Assembly: GCA_022844275.1 (NCBI GenBank)
Contig: JALHMB010000005.1
Location: forward strand, 62,001-126,000
DNA length: 64,000 nucleotides
Source: Hyphomicrobiaceae bacterium
GTDB taxonomy: Bacteria > Pseudomonadota > Alphaproteobacteria > Rhizobiales > Hyphomicrobiaceae
Reading direction: 5' to 3'
In this document: positions 23,878-32,806 of the stretch, piece by piece
Numbering within the stretch: position 1 is the stretch's first letter
Layout: every line of letters starts with the position of its first letter
Program-made: the position numbers and the translations under genes
The notes under the pieces: model-generated
The model's database searches: none
Seen by the model: only the letters and a program-made list of their open reading frames with translations
What the model was told of the DNA's origin: nothing

Positions 23878-26301
23878 TCAGCCGCGCATGTCACCGCCCG
23901 TCGCGCGCTTCACCTCGGCGATGACCTTCTTGGAGACGGCATCGATCTCGGCGTCGGTGAGCGTCTTCTCGCTCGGCGAGAGCGTGACCTCGAGACCGAG
24001 CGACTTCTTGCCGGCGCCGAGCGCGTCACCCTCGAAGAGGTCGAATACGCGCACGTTTGAAATAAGCGCCTTATCCGCCGCCGAAGCCGCGCGAACGACA
24101 TCGCCGGCCGCCACATCACGATCGAGCAGGAAGGCGAAGTCACGCGTGACCGGCAAGAGATCGGCGGACGCCAGCGGCGCACGCGCCCGTGATTTCTTCT
24201 TCTCGGCCGGAAGCGCGCTGACGAACACCTCGAAAGCCGCAGCCGGGCCCGTCACGTCGAGGGTCTTGAGCGTTGCCGGATGGATCTCGCCGAAATGCGC
24301 GAGCACGACTTTCGGCCCGAGACGCAGTGTGCCCGATCGTCCCGGATGGAACCATCCTGGCGCGTCGCGCGTGATCTGCGCCCGCGCCGGATCAATGCCG
24401 AGCGCCGAGAGCAGCGCCGCCGCATCGGCTTTCACATCGAAAACGTCCGCTGGCTTTGCCGCGCCGTCCCAATGGCGGCCGTGACCCATGAGCTGCGCGG
24501 CACCGACGCGTACGCCGGACGCCAGCAGGAGCTGATCCTCCGGTTTGTCGCCCTTGTAGGCCTGCCCAACCTCGAAGAGCGCCACATCGGCAAAGCCGCG
24601 ATTGCGATTGCGCTGTGCCGCCGCCAGCAGCCCCGGCAGCAGGCTCGGCCGCATGGAACTCATCTCGGTCGAGATGGGATTGGCAAGCTCGAGCGCATCG
24701 CTGCCGCCACCGAAATGCTCAGCCCACGCGCGCGGCGTGAACGACCACGTGATCGCCTCGACCATGCCCCGCGTCGCGAGAACACGACGTGCCCGGCGGG
24801 CGCGCCGCTGCACTTCCGTCAGCACGGACCGCGTCACACCATGCTCGCGCGGCATGGCCGCCGGCGGCACCTTGTCGAGGCCGGCGATGCGCGCGATCTC
24901 CTCGACGATATCGGCAGAGCCATGCACGTCAGGTCGCCACGTCGGCACGGTCACTTTGACCGCGTCGCCCGGCCCTTCGACCGCAAAGCCCAGTGCATCG
25001 AGCGTCTTCCGCGCCTCGGCTGGCTTGATATCGAGGCCTGCGAGCTTCTTCACGCGCGAGAAGGCGAAGGAGACGACCGTCTTCTTGACGGGCTCCTTGC
25101 CTGCGATTTTCGCGCGCGACGGCTCCCCGCCGACGAAGTCCAGCATGAGACGCGTGCCAAGATCGAGACCGCCCCTGATGAAAGCCGGGTCGACACCGCG
25201 TTCGAAACGGTAGCGCGCGTCCGTCTGCAGGCCTGCCTTGCGGCCCGTCGCGGCGGTCAGCAGCGGATCGAAATAGGCGCACTCGATAAGCACGTTGGTC
25301 GTCTCGTGCGTCGAGCCAGAGTCCTCGCCGCCCATAATACCGCCGAAGCCGAGCACGCGCTGCGTATCGGCGATCACGCACATGCCGTCCTCGACTTCGT
25401 GCTCCTTGCCATCGAGGCCGAGAAATCGCTCGCCGTTGCGTCCACTACGAGCGCGGATCGCGCCGACTACCTTGTCGGCGTCATAGACGTGCAGCGGACG
25501 GCCACGATCCATGCTCACGTAGTTCGTCACATCGACGACGGCGTTGATGGGCCTGAGACCTATGGCTTTGAGCCGCTGCTGCACCCAGGCTGGCGATGCG
25601 CCGTTCTTGATGCCGCGAATATAGCGGCCGGCGAAGACCGGACAGGCGTGCGCGAGCTCCGGCGGGAATTCCAATAGGATGTCGATCGGGCATTCATACT
25701 TACCCTCGACGCCGGGCGTCGGTAGCTCCGGCTTGAGCTTGCCGAGACCGCAGGCGGCGATATCGCGAGCAATGCCGCGCACGCCCGTGCAGTCCGGCCG
25801 GTTCGGCGTGAGCTTGACCTCGACGACCGGATCATCGAGGCCCATGACATCGACGTAGCGTTTCCCGACGTTCTTCGCGAACGCCTCGCCCAGATCGATG
25901 ATGCCCTGGTGATCGTCAGAAAGCTCCAGCTCGCGCTCGGAGACGAGCATGCCGTTCGAGACCACGCCGCGCACGGGACGCTTGTCGAGCGTGATGCCCG
26001 TGCCAGGAATGTAGCTGCCGAGCGGGGCGAACACGCCGATCATGCCGGCACGCGCGTTCGGTGCACCGCAGACGACCTCGACCACGCCGCTGCCCGTATC
26101 GACCTGGCAGACGCGCAGCTTGTCCGCGTTGGGGTGCTGCTTGGCATCGACGACGCGCGCGACCACGAACGGGTTCAGCGCCTTGGCCGGTTCCTCGACG
26201 CTCTCGACCTCGAGGCCGATGATCGACAGCCGGTCGACGATCACATCGAGCGATACAGTCGTATCCAGGTGATCCCGGAGCCAATTGAACGTGAATTTCA
26301 T
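23878..26301 (-). CDS. pheT: Phenylalanyl-tRNA synthetase beta subunit (PheT)
   Basis: An 807-residue beta chain of the alpha2-beta2 PheRS, with the domains in normal order. They are N-terminal tRNA-binding OB fold (about 40-150, VVARVVDAKQHPNADKLRVCQVDTG), B3/B4 editing domain (about 210-385, with the RPINAVVDVTNYV motif), B5 DNA-binding-like domain (400-475) and a catalytic-core-like domain. The C-terminal FDX-ACB anticodon-binding domain is at about 710-805 (PVTRDFAFLLDRDV). The start at 26301 (MKFTFNWLRDHLDT) is the canonical N-terminus. Unusually, pheS is not directly upstream; infC is, 164 bp away. Confidence 0.96.
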   Translation of the reverse strand: MKFTFNWLRDHLDTTVSLDVIVDRLSIIGLEVESVEEPAKALNPFVVARVVDAKQHPNADKLRVCQVDTGSGVVEVVCGAPNARAGMIGVFAPLGSYIPGTGITLDKRPVRGVVSNGMLVSERELELSDDHQGIIDLGEAFAKNVGKRYVDVMGLDDPVVEVKLTPNRPDCTGVRGIARDIAACGLGKLKPELPTPGVEGKYECPIDILLEFPPELAHACPVFAGRYIRGIKNGASPAWVQQRLKAIGLRPINAVVDVTNYVSMDRGRPLHVYDADKVVGAIRARSGRNGERFLGLDGKEHEVEDGMCVIADTQRVLGFGGIMGGEDSGSTHETTNVLIECAYFDPLLTAATGRKAGLQTDARYRFERGVDPAFIRGGLDLGTRLMLDFVGGEPSRAKIAGKEPVKKTVVSFAFSRVKKLAGLDIKPAEARKTLDALGFAVEGPGDAVKVTVPTWRPDVHGSADIVEEIARIAGLDKVPPAAMPREHGVTRSVLTEVQRRARRARRVLATRGMVEAITWSFTPRAWAEHFGGGSDALELANPISTEMSSMRPSLLPGLLAAAQRNRNRGFADVALFEVGQAYKGDKPEDQLLLASGVRVGAAQLMGHGRHWDGAAKPADVFDVKADAAALLSALGIDPARAQITRDAPGWFHPGRSGTLRLGPKVVLAHFGEIHPATLKTLDVTGPAAAFEVFVSALPAEKKKSRARAPLASADLLPVTRDFAFLLDRDVAAGDVVRAASAADKALISNVRVFDLFEGDALGAGKKSLGLEVTLSPSEKTLTDAEIDAVSKKVIAEVKRATGGDMRG

Positions 26302-26465
26302 GAACAGATCTCGCAACGGGTCGCGGCCGCCGGAGGCTGCCGGCGGCGCCACTCATGGAACGATTTCAAGGGAATTTCAACCGCACGGGCACGCGGCGGC
26401 CCCATCCAGGTACCGCCCGGCCTGCCACGAGGCTGCCGCCGCGGCCAACCGCCGGCGGCGTCCGG

Positions 26466-27005
26466 CTATTTTGGCGCCAAGACCATAACCATCTGGCGGC
26501 CTTCGAGGCGCGGCTCGGACTCGACCTTGCTGATCTCCTGCACCTCGGCCTTGACCCGCTGAAGCACGGCCATTCCGAGCTGCTGGTGAGCCATCTCGCG
26601 ACCACGGAACCGCAAGGTCACCTTCACCTTGTCGCCATCCTCGAAGAATCGCTTGATGGCGCGCATTTTCACGTCGTAGTCGTGATCATCGATGCTGGGA
26701 CGCATCTTGATCTCTTTGATCTCGACGATTTTCTGCTTCTTGCGGGCCTCGGCCTGCTTCTTCTGCTCCTGGAACTTGTACTTTCCAAAGTCCAGGATCT
26801 TGGCCACCGGCGGGTCGGCGTCGGGCGACACCTCGACGAGATCGAGCCCGGCTTCCTGGGCCTGCCGCAAGGCTTCAAGTGTTTCGACGACGCCCACGTT
26901 CTCGCCGTCCGCATTTATAAGGCGGACCGTTCGCGTGCGGATGCCATCGTTCATTCTGGGGCCGGAAGGCTCGCGCTCCGGGCCTGCGCGCATTGGACGA
27001 CGTAT
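26466..27005 (-). CDS. infC: Translation initiation factor IF-3, likely AUA start
   Basis: About 179 residues. The N-terminal domain includes [57 protein letters not shown]. The C-terminal domain binds 30S ([41 protein letters not shown]). An ATG at 26993 exists but its only Shine-Dalgarno (AGGAG) lies 19 nt upstream. Four codons earlier, in frame, is ATA (27003-27005), with AGGAG exactly 7 nt before it. The resulting start, M-R-R-P-M-R-A, is typical of alphaproteobacterial IF3. Rare AUU/AUA/AUC starts are known for infC and allow IF3 to repress its own translation. Confidence 0.93.
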   Translation of the reverse strand: MRRPMRAGPEREPSGPRMNDGIRTRTVRLINADGENVGVVETLEALRQAQEAGLDLVEVSPDADPPVAKILDFGKYKFQEQKKQAEARKKQKIVEIKEIKMRPSIDDHDYDVKMRAIKRFFEDGDKVKVTLRFRGREMAHQQLGMAVLQRVKAEVQEISKVESEPRLEGRQMVMVLAPK

Positions 27006-27383
27006 GTTGCTTCTCCTGCAATTGGCCGATCATTGGAAATTTGATGAACCTGCCCGAGCGGAACGTGTCACCCCGGCCGCAGGCGACAACTCGACGCAGA
27101 AACGGCCCTAGAGAAGTGCGATTTTCCGACGCCTGTCAAGCTGAAGCCACAGCTTTGCCGGTGACAGTTGCATGAGCCGCGGGGCAGCTAATCTTTGTGC
27201 AGTGCGAAGGCGAGGCACCGCCCCGACGGGGGCCCAAATGCAGTCGTCACTTGTATCCTGCGGGCGGATGACTCACTCTGTCCGGACACCTGCTGCAAGG
27301 CCTACGCCTTGACAGGCAACAATATGACGAGCGGCAGACCATGCCGCCGAGCGAGGAAACCGCAAGCCGAGGAGCGCTCCCCC
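27006..27383. other. Divergent intergenic region, infC / LLM monooxygenase
   Basis: A 378-bp non-coding interval. It contains the infC leader with AGGAG at about 27013-27017 (minus strand) and the GAGGAG ribosome site of the monooxygenase at 27369-27374. A TTGACA hexamer at 27309-27314 has no matching -10 at normal spacing. I see no riboswitch, RNA gene or remnant of the rpmI-rplT operon. Confidence 0.5.
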
Positions 27384-28727
27384 ATGAAGCTGATGTGGTT
27401 CCACCTCATGCCATACACCGAGCTTCCCGGCGACTTCCGGGAGAAGCACCCCTCGGTTTGGGTCGACATCCATTCCTCGCTGTTCGACCCGAAGCGCGCC
27501 CATCACATGTACAACGACTTCATGGACGAGATGGAGTTCGCCGCAGACTGCGGGTTCGATGCCATCTGCTGCAACGAGCACCACTCGAACGGCTACGGCC
27601 TCATGCCCTCGCCAAATCTGATCGCGACGGCGCTGGCTCGACGCACGACCGACACGGCGATCTGCGTGATGGGCAACAGCCTCGCGCTTTACAATCCGCC
27701 GACGCGCGTCGCCGAAGAATTCGCAATGATCGACTGCATCTCGGGAGGAAGGCTCATCGCCGGCTTCCCGGTCGGCACGCCCATGGACACGACCTTCGCC
27801 TATGGCCAGAACCCCTCGATGCTGCGAGAGCGCTATCTCGAAGCGCATGATCTCGTGATGCGCGCCTGGCAGGAGAAGGACACGTTCGCCTTCAACGGCC
27901 GCTTCAACCAGCAGCGCTACGTCAATATCTGGCCGCGGCCGATCCAGCAGCCACATCCGCCGGTGTGGATCCCTGGCGGCGGATCGGTCGAGACTTGGCG
28001 GTGGTGCGCGGAGATGGACTACGTCTACTGCTATCTCTCCTACTACGGCTACAAGGCGGGGCAGGCGACCATGCAGGGCTTCTGGTCCGAGATGGACCGG
28101 CTCGGCAAGGACCGCAATCCTTACCGCGCCGGCTTCCTCCAATTCGTCGGTGTCGCCGAGAGCCGCTCCGAAGCCATGGAGCGCTATGCCGAAGCGGCCG
28201 AATATTTCTATGGCCGCTGCCTTCACGTCGACCAGCGCTTTGCCTCACCGCCCGGCTACAACACCGAGGCGACCATGCGCTCCGGTCTCGAAAGCCAGGT
28301 CAAACGCGCCGCCGAGGAAGCCACCCGCGCTCAGGCCGAGCAGGCGGCGGCCGGCCACAACAAGCCCAAGGATCAGCTCGCCGGGGTAACGACAGGCACG
28401 ACGGCGGGCACACGCTTCAGCATGGTTGCGCGCGATATGGAGGAGATCGTCGATCGCGGCTACGTCGTCGTCGGCTCGCCGAAGGACGTCGCCGAACAGC
28501 TCGAATATGTCGCACGGACCCTCAATGTCGGGCACTTCATGCTGCTCCTCCAGTATGGCAGTATGTCCAAGGAGCTGACAAAATATAATACCAAGCTCTT
28601 CGCCGATCAGGTCATGCCGAAACTGAAGCCGCTCTTCGCCGAGTGGGAGGACAGGTGGTGGCCCAAGCCCTTGGAGAAGTCCGTACGCGCGGCACTGCCG
28701 GCCTTCAGGCCGGTCGCAGCCGAGTAG
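27384..28727 (+). CDS. LLM-class flavin-dependent oxidoreductase (copy 1)
   Basis: A 447-residue luciferase-like monooxygenase, a TIM barrel using reduced FMN and O2. Visible family features are DAICCNEHHSNGYGLMPSPNLIATALARRTTD near 70-100, the GGRLIAGFPVGTP segment and ISGGR, plus WPRPIQQPHPPVWIPGGGSVETW. The substrate is unknown. It is a close paralogue of the gene at 36825, almost identical over the first 270 residues and more divergent at about 330-360 (an Ala/Gln-rich insertion, EEATRAQAEQAAAGHNKP). The start at 27384 follows GAGGAG; the long upstream frame is not conserved. A P-loop kinase gene follows 20 nt downstream. Confidence 0.9.
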   Translation: MKLMWFHLMPYTELPGDFREKHPSVWVDIHSSLFDPKRAHHMYNDFMDEMEFAADCGFDAICCNEHHSNGYGLMPSPNLIATALARRTTDTAICVMGNSLALYNPPTRVAEEFAMIDCISGGRLIAGFPVGTPMDTTFAYGQNPSMLRERYLEAHDLVMRAWQEKDTFAFNGRFNQQRYVNIWPRPIQQPHPPVWIPGGGSVETWRWCAEMDYVYCYLSYYGYKAGQATMQGFWSEMDRLGKDRNPYRAGFLQFVGVAESRSEAMERYAEAAEYFYGRCLHVDQRFASPPGYNTEATMRSGLESQVKRAAEEATRAQAEQAAAGHNKPKDQLAGVTTGTTAGTRFSMVARDMEEIVDRGYVVVGSPKDVAEQLEYVARTLNVGHFMLLLQYGSMSKELTKYNTKLFADQVMPKLKPLFAEWEDRWWPKPLEKSVRAALPAFRPVAAE

Positions 28728-28747
28728 AGGTCGCACGTGGTCGCGTC

Positions 28748-29263
28748 ATGGAGCGCGTGCTCGTTCTGGGCAGTCCCGGCGCGGGGAAGTCGACCTTCGC
28801 CAGGCGTCTGGCCGAGCGCTCCGGGCTCCCGCTGATCCATCTGGATAAGCATTTCTGGCGCCCTGGCTGGGTCGAGCCGGCGCCCGAAGAATGGCAGCGG
28901 ACCGTCGAGAAGCTGGCACAGCAGCCACGCTGGATCATGGACGGAGACTACAGCCGGACGCTTGGCACGCGATTGCGCCGCGCCGACACGACCTTCCTGC
29001 TCGATACGCCTCGCTCGATCAACGTGACGCGCGTCCTGCGCCGGGTCGCCACCGGGTATGGGCGCACGCGACCCGATCTCGCGGACGGATGCCCCGAGCG
29101 TCTCGACTGGGAGTTCCTGCAGTACGTGTGGAACTACCCCCGCAAGCTCCGCCCGCGGATCGCGGCAATGCTGGAGGAATATGGCGGCGAGGTCATCACG
29201 TTCCGAAGCAGCGCGGACATCGAAGAATTCCTCGACGCGCAGGTTCCGGCCTTCAAAACCTGA
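28748..29263 (+). CDS. P-loop nucleoside/adenylate-kinase-like protein
   Basis: A 171-residue P-loop NTPase of the topology-modulation / FlaR-like adenylate-kinase-like family. It has Walker A GSPGAGKS (8-15), a LIHLDKHFWRPGW segment (substrate lid region) and WIMDGDYSRT. The region has the DxD-like and Arg-rich positions used for substrate (RRVATGYGRTRPDLADGCPERLDWEFLQYVWNY). The physiological phosphate acceptor is not known. It starts 20 nt after LLM copy 1 on the same strand and is convergent with the hyfI-like gene. Confidence 0.85.
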   Translation: MERVLVLGSPGAGKSTFARRLAERSGLPLIHLDKHFWRPGWVEPAPEEWQRTVEKLAQQPRWIMDGDYSRTLGTRLRRADTTFLLDTPRSINVTRVLRRVATGYGRTRPDLADGCPERLDWEFLQYVWNYPRKLRPRIAAMLEEYGGEVITFRSSADIEEFLDAQVPAFKT

Positions 29264-29273
29264 AGCAAGACCC

Positions 29274-29795
29274 TCAACTCTGCGCGGCCGCTCGCTCCAT
29301 CAAGGCGACGAGCCCCTGGAGAAGTGCCGTCGGTGTCGGCGGGCACCCGCGGATGTGCAGATCCACGGGAATGACCTTCTCGACACCACCGACATTGGCA
29401 TAGCCGCCGAATAGATCGTCGCCACACGCGCAATTGCCCGCCGCCACGACCCATTTCGGATTTGGCGTCGCGTTGTAGGTCCGTTCGAGCGCCTCGCGCA
29501 TGTTCTTTGTCACCGGGCCTGTCACGAGCAGCACGTCCGCGTGGCGAGGCGACGCGACGAAGCGGAGGCCAAAGCGCTCGAGGTCGTAGTAGACGTTGCT
29601 GAGCGCATGGATCTCGAGTTCGCAGGCGTTGCACGAGCCCGCATCGACCTGACGGATCGACAGGCTGTGGCCGAGCGCACGGCGTACCGATTTCTGCAGC
29701 CGCTCGGCCAGTTCGGCGAGCATGGCATCGTCGTCGCGAGGCCTCGCCTCGGTAAGCGGCGCCTTAAGCAATCCCTCGATGAGCAATCGGCGCAT
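29274..29795 (-). CDS. hyfI: HyfI/NuoB-like FeS subunit of an Ehr-type complex
   Basis: A 173-residue small subunit of a group 4 hydrogenase-related complex, equivalent to NuoB. The N2-type [4Fe-4S] ligands are present: Cys55 and Cys58 in CNACE, Cys122 or Cys124 in GNCACG, and Cys151 in GCPPTP. So electron transfer through a proximal cluster is still possible. It is the last gene of the hyfB-C-E-F-G-I operon, 9 nt after hyfG. No ferredoxin-type subunit (HyfA/HyfH-like) is encoded in this operon, so the electron donor is unknown. Confidence 0.9.
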   Translation of the reverse strand: MRRLLIEGLLKAPLTEARPRDDDAMLAELAERLQKSVRRALGHSLSIRQVDAGSCNACELEIHALSNVYYDLERFGLRFVASPRHADVLLVTGPVTKNMREALERTYNATPNPKWVVAAGNCACGDDLFGGYANVGGVEKVIPVDLHIRGCPPTPTALLQGLVALMERAAAQS

Positions 29796-29804
29796 GAGGC
29801 AGCC

Positions 29805-31328
29805 TCAGAGATCGTGCCCCGAGTAGGAGCAGTTGAACGACTTGTTGCAGAGCGGGAAGTCGGCGACGATGTTGCCCTCGATCGCAGCTTCGAGTAGCGG
29901 CCACTGCAGCCAGGACGGGTCGCGGATGTAAGCATTGGCGATCGTTCCGCTTGGCCCCAGCCGCACCCAGGCCAGCACATCGCCGCGGAAACCTTCGACG
30001 AGCGTCGTCGCCTCCTGCCCCACGGCTGCGGCCAGCGCCGCATCCATCGCAATTGCGATCGGCCCATTGGGCAGCTTCTCGAGGCACTGCTCGATAATCG
30101 AGAGGCTCTGCGTGATCTCGTCAATGCGAACCCACACCCGCGCGTCGACATCACCCGCCGTGCGCGCTGGCACCTCGAAGCGCAGCGTGTCGTAGGGCGG
30201 ATAGGCGAGCGTACGACGCGCATCGAAAGCGCGGCCCGAAGCGCGACCGACATAACCGCCAGCGCCGTACTGGCGCGCCAACTCAGGCTTTAGGATGCCG
30301 GTTGTGACCGTGCGATCCTGGAGCGAGGCCGAGTTATCGTAGACGCGCACGAGGTGGGGCAGATAGCGTCGGATGTGCGCAACGAGCGCGCGGATATTGG
30401 CTGCACCTTGCTCGTCGAGATTACGCGCGATACCGCCAGGAATGACACGATCCATCATCAGGCGATGACCGAAGCCGGCGTTCGCGCACCTCAACACCTG
30501 CTCGCGCAGCGCCCCACAGTGCGCCAGGATCAGCGAGAACGAAGCGTCATTGCAGATGGCGCCGAAGTCGCCGAGATGATTGGCGACGCGCTCGAGCTCG
30601 GCCATGACCGCGCGCAGTATCTGCGCACGCGGCGGCGCCTCGACGCCGGCTGCCGCCTCGACCGCACGGGCGAAGGCGAGCGCGATGGCGACGGTGCTGT
30701 CCCCCGAGACGCGACCCGCGAGCAGCGCGGCCCGCGCGATCGGCGCACCGCGCATCAGTCCATCGATGCCCTTGTGCACGTAGCCGAGCCGCTCCTCGAG
30801 CCGCACGACCGTCTCGCCATTGGCATGAAAGCGGAAATGGCCGGGTTCGATGATGCCGGCGTGGACAGGCCCGACGGGGATCTGATGCAGCGGCGGCCCC
30901 TCGGCCGGCAGAAATGCATAAGGCAAGCCTGCCGCGGCATCCGGCTTGGCGGCTCCAAGCGGATGGCGCACACCCCAACGGCCGTGATCGAGCCAGGGGC
31001 GCATATCGGTCGCCTCTTCCGCGACGAGACCATAGAGATCCACGATCGCGCGCTCGAAGCGCACGGCCGGCGGGTGCGTGCGCCCGACGGAGGGAAAGCG
31101 TCCGTTCGGACACGCGAGGCTGACGACGCTGACTTCGCCTTCGACCTCGTCGAGCACGGCCATGTGCACATCGCGGCCGTCACTCCACAGCGCCAGCAGC
31201 GTGACATTCCCTTGGGCAACCTCCAAAGCCACGCGCCACCAGACCTCGCGATCGACCGCGACGCGCGGGCCGGTCTGATGTGCGTCGATCCGGGCGCCAA
31301 GTTCGAGAAGCGTTGTTGCGAAACTCAT
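29805..31328 (-). CDS. hyfG: HyfG/NuoCD-like large subunit lacking the NiFe cysteines
   Basis: A 507-residue fusion of a NuoC-like N-terminal part (1 to about 130) and a NuoD/hydrogenase-large-subunit part (from about 140). In active group 4 hydrogenases, L1 reads RxCGxC and L2 reads DPCxxC. Here L1 is RVSGDS (206-211) and L2 is DPSWLQW (470-476). All four NiFe ligands are gone, while the surrounding family pattern (EERLGYVHKGIDGLMRG, IVADFPLCNKSFNCSYSGHDL at the end) is kept. It is thus a non-hydrogenase Ehr-type subunit. GGGAGG precedes the ATG at 31328. The C-terminal tail has two cysteines (494, 500). Confidence 0.92.
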   Translation of the reverse strand: MSFATTLLELGARIDAHQTGPRVAVDREVWWRVALEVAQGNVTLLALWSDGRDVHMAVLDEVEGEVSVVSLACPNGRFPSVGRTHPPAVRFERAIVDLYGLVAEEATDMRPWLDHGRWGVRHPLGAAKPDAAAGLPYAFLPAEGPPLHQIPVGPVHAGIIEPGHFRFHANGETVVRLEERLGYVHKGIDGLMRGAPIARAALLAGRVSGDSTVAIALAFARAVEAAAGVEAPPRAQILRAVMAELERVANHLGDFGAICNDASFSLILAHCGALREQVLRCANAGFGHRLMMDRVIPGGIARNLDEQGAANIRALVAHIRRYLPHLVRVYDNSASLQDRTVTTGILKPELARQYGAGGYVGRASGRAFDARRTLAYPPYDTLRFEVPARTAGDVDARVWVRIDEITQSLSIIEQCLEKLPNGPIAIAMDAALAAAVGQEATTLVEGFRGDVLAWVRLGPSGTIANAYIRDPSWLQWPLLEAAIEGNIVADFPLCNKSFNCSYSGHDL

Positions 31329-31342
31329 GTCCAGCGCCTCCC

Positions 31343-32806
31343 TCAGCCCAGCAGCCGCGCGACATTCTGGAACCAGGCGACAAGTGGCCCCGGCAGGTAG
31401 ATGCCGGCGCCGACCACGAGGGCCAGATGCGAATAGAGCGGCACGTAGGATGCCTCGACGGGTGCCATACCGCCCGAGGGCTCGCCGAAGGCCACTTGCG
31501 TCAGCCTCAGCATGAGCGCGCCGAAGCCCACCATCAAACCAAACACCAGCGGCACGGCAAGCAGCGGTTGACGCGCAAATGTCGAGCTGACGACGAGGAA
31601 CTCACTCATGAAGATGCCGAGCGGCGGCATCCCGGCGATCGCAACGACGCCGATGACGAGACCCCATCCGAGCGCAGGATGGCTCTCGGTAAGGCCGCGG
31701 ATCTCGGCGAGGCGCTGCGTGCCCTTGACCTGCGCGATATGCCCCACCGCGAAGAAGATCGCCGACTTGGTGAGGCTGTGCATGGTCATATGCAGGAGAC
31801 CGGCAAAGTTCGCGAGCGGTCCGCCCATGCCGAAGGCGAACGTGATGATGCCCATGTGCTCGATGGAGGAATAGGCGAACATGCGCTTGATGTCGCGACG
31901 CCGGTACAGCATGAACGCGGCGAAGATCAGCGACACGAGACCGAGCACGACCATCAGCGGCCCCGGCGCAATGGCATTGGGGTTGGCGCTGAGCAGCATC
32001 TTGAAGCGCAGCACCGCATAGAGCGCGACATTGAGCAGGAGACCCGAAAGCACAGCCGAAATGGGCGTCGGGCCTTCGGCGTGCGCGTCCGGCAGCCAGG
32101 CATGGAGAGGCGCGAGACCCACTTTGGTTCCGTAGCCGAGCATGAGGAAGACGAATGCGACGTTCAGCAGATCCGGGCTCAGCTCGTGCGCCTTGGCGAC
32201 GAGCGTCGTCCACACCATGGAGTCGTAGCCCTCGCCGAGCACGGGCTGCGCGGCCATGTACACGAGGATCGTGCCGAAGAGCGCGAGCGCAATGCCGACG
32301 CTACCGAGAATGAAATATTTCCAGGCTGCTTCGAGCGCCGCATGCGTGCGGTACATGCCGACCATCAGCACGGTCGTCATGGTTGCAAGCTCGATCGCCA
32401 CCCACATGAGGCCGATGTTGTTCGCCAGCAGCGCGAGGTTCATCGAGAAGATCAGCGCCTGATACATGGCGTGATAGAAGCGCTGGTTCGTCGGCGTCAG
32501 GCGCCCGGTCTCCAGCTCATGGCCGATATAGCTGGCACTGAAAACGCTCGTCGTGACCGCGACGAAGCCGCCAAGCACGATGAACACGATATTGAGGTCA
32601 TCGACGAACAGATAGCGCCCGAGGGGGGGCCGCTCCACGAGCAGATAGAGCGACGACAGGAATGTGGCGAATGCAAACAGCACATTGAAGCGCGAGCCCA
32701 GCTTGTAGGAGGGCAGCCCCACGAGCAACAACACACCGATCGCCGGGATCAGAAGAATGGCAGTCGCTGGATCTATGGGCAGCGGAAAGAGCGGCGGCCA
32801 GCTCAT
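31343..32806 (-). CDS. hyfF: HyfF-like antiporter-type membrane subunit (NuoN/L/M family)
   Basis: A 487-residue protein with about 14 membrane helices, of the proton-pumping antiporter family (NuoL/M/N, MrpA/D). It shows the membrane-embedded Glu in MWVAIELATMTTVLMVGMYRTHAALEAAWKYF and the conserved lysine-bearing GYGTKVGLAPLHAWLPDAHAEGPTPISAVLSG. RRRDIKRMFAYSSIEHMGII follows. Both functional charged positions are retained, so ion translocation is plausible. The gene overlaps hyfE by 4 nt (ATGA), which indicates translational coupling. Confidence 0.92.
   Translation of the reverse strand: MSWPPLFPLPIDPATAILLIPAIGVLLLVGLPSYKLGSRFNVLFAFATFLSSLYLLVERPPLGRYLFVDDLNIVFIVLGGFVAVTTSVFSASYIGHELETGRLTPTNQRFYHAMYQALIFSMNLALLANNIGLMWVAIELATMTTVLMVGMYRTHAALEAAWKYFILGSVGIALALFGTILVYMAAQPVLGEGYDSMVWTTLVAKAHELSPDLLNVAFVFLMLGYGTKVGLAPLHAWLPDAHAEGPTPISAVLSGLLLNVALYAVLRFKMLLSANPNAIAPGPLMVVLGLVSLIFAAFMLYRRRDIKRMFAYSSIEHMGIITFAFGMGGPLANFAGLLHMTMHSLTKSAIFFAVGHIAQVKGTQRLAEIRGLTESHPALGWGLVIGVVAIAGMPPLGIFMSEFLVVSSTFARQPLLAVPLVFGLMVGFGALMLRLTQVAFGEPSGGMAPVEASYVPLYSHLALVVGAGIYLPGPLVAWFQNVARLLG

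Noticed and set aside
29805-31328. Calling the hyfG-like gene a working [NiFe] hydrogenase
   Set aside because: Both cysteine pairs needed to bind the NiFe centre are replaced (RVSGDS and DPSWLQW). No maturation genes lie near.
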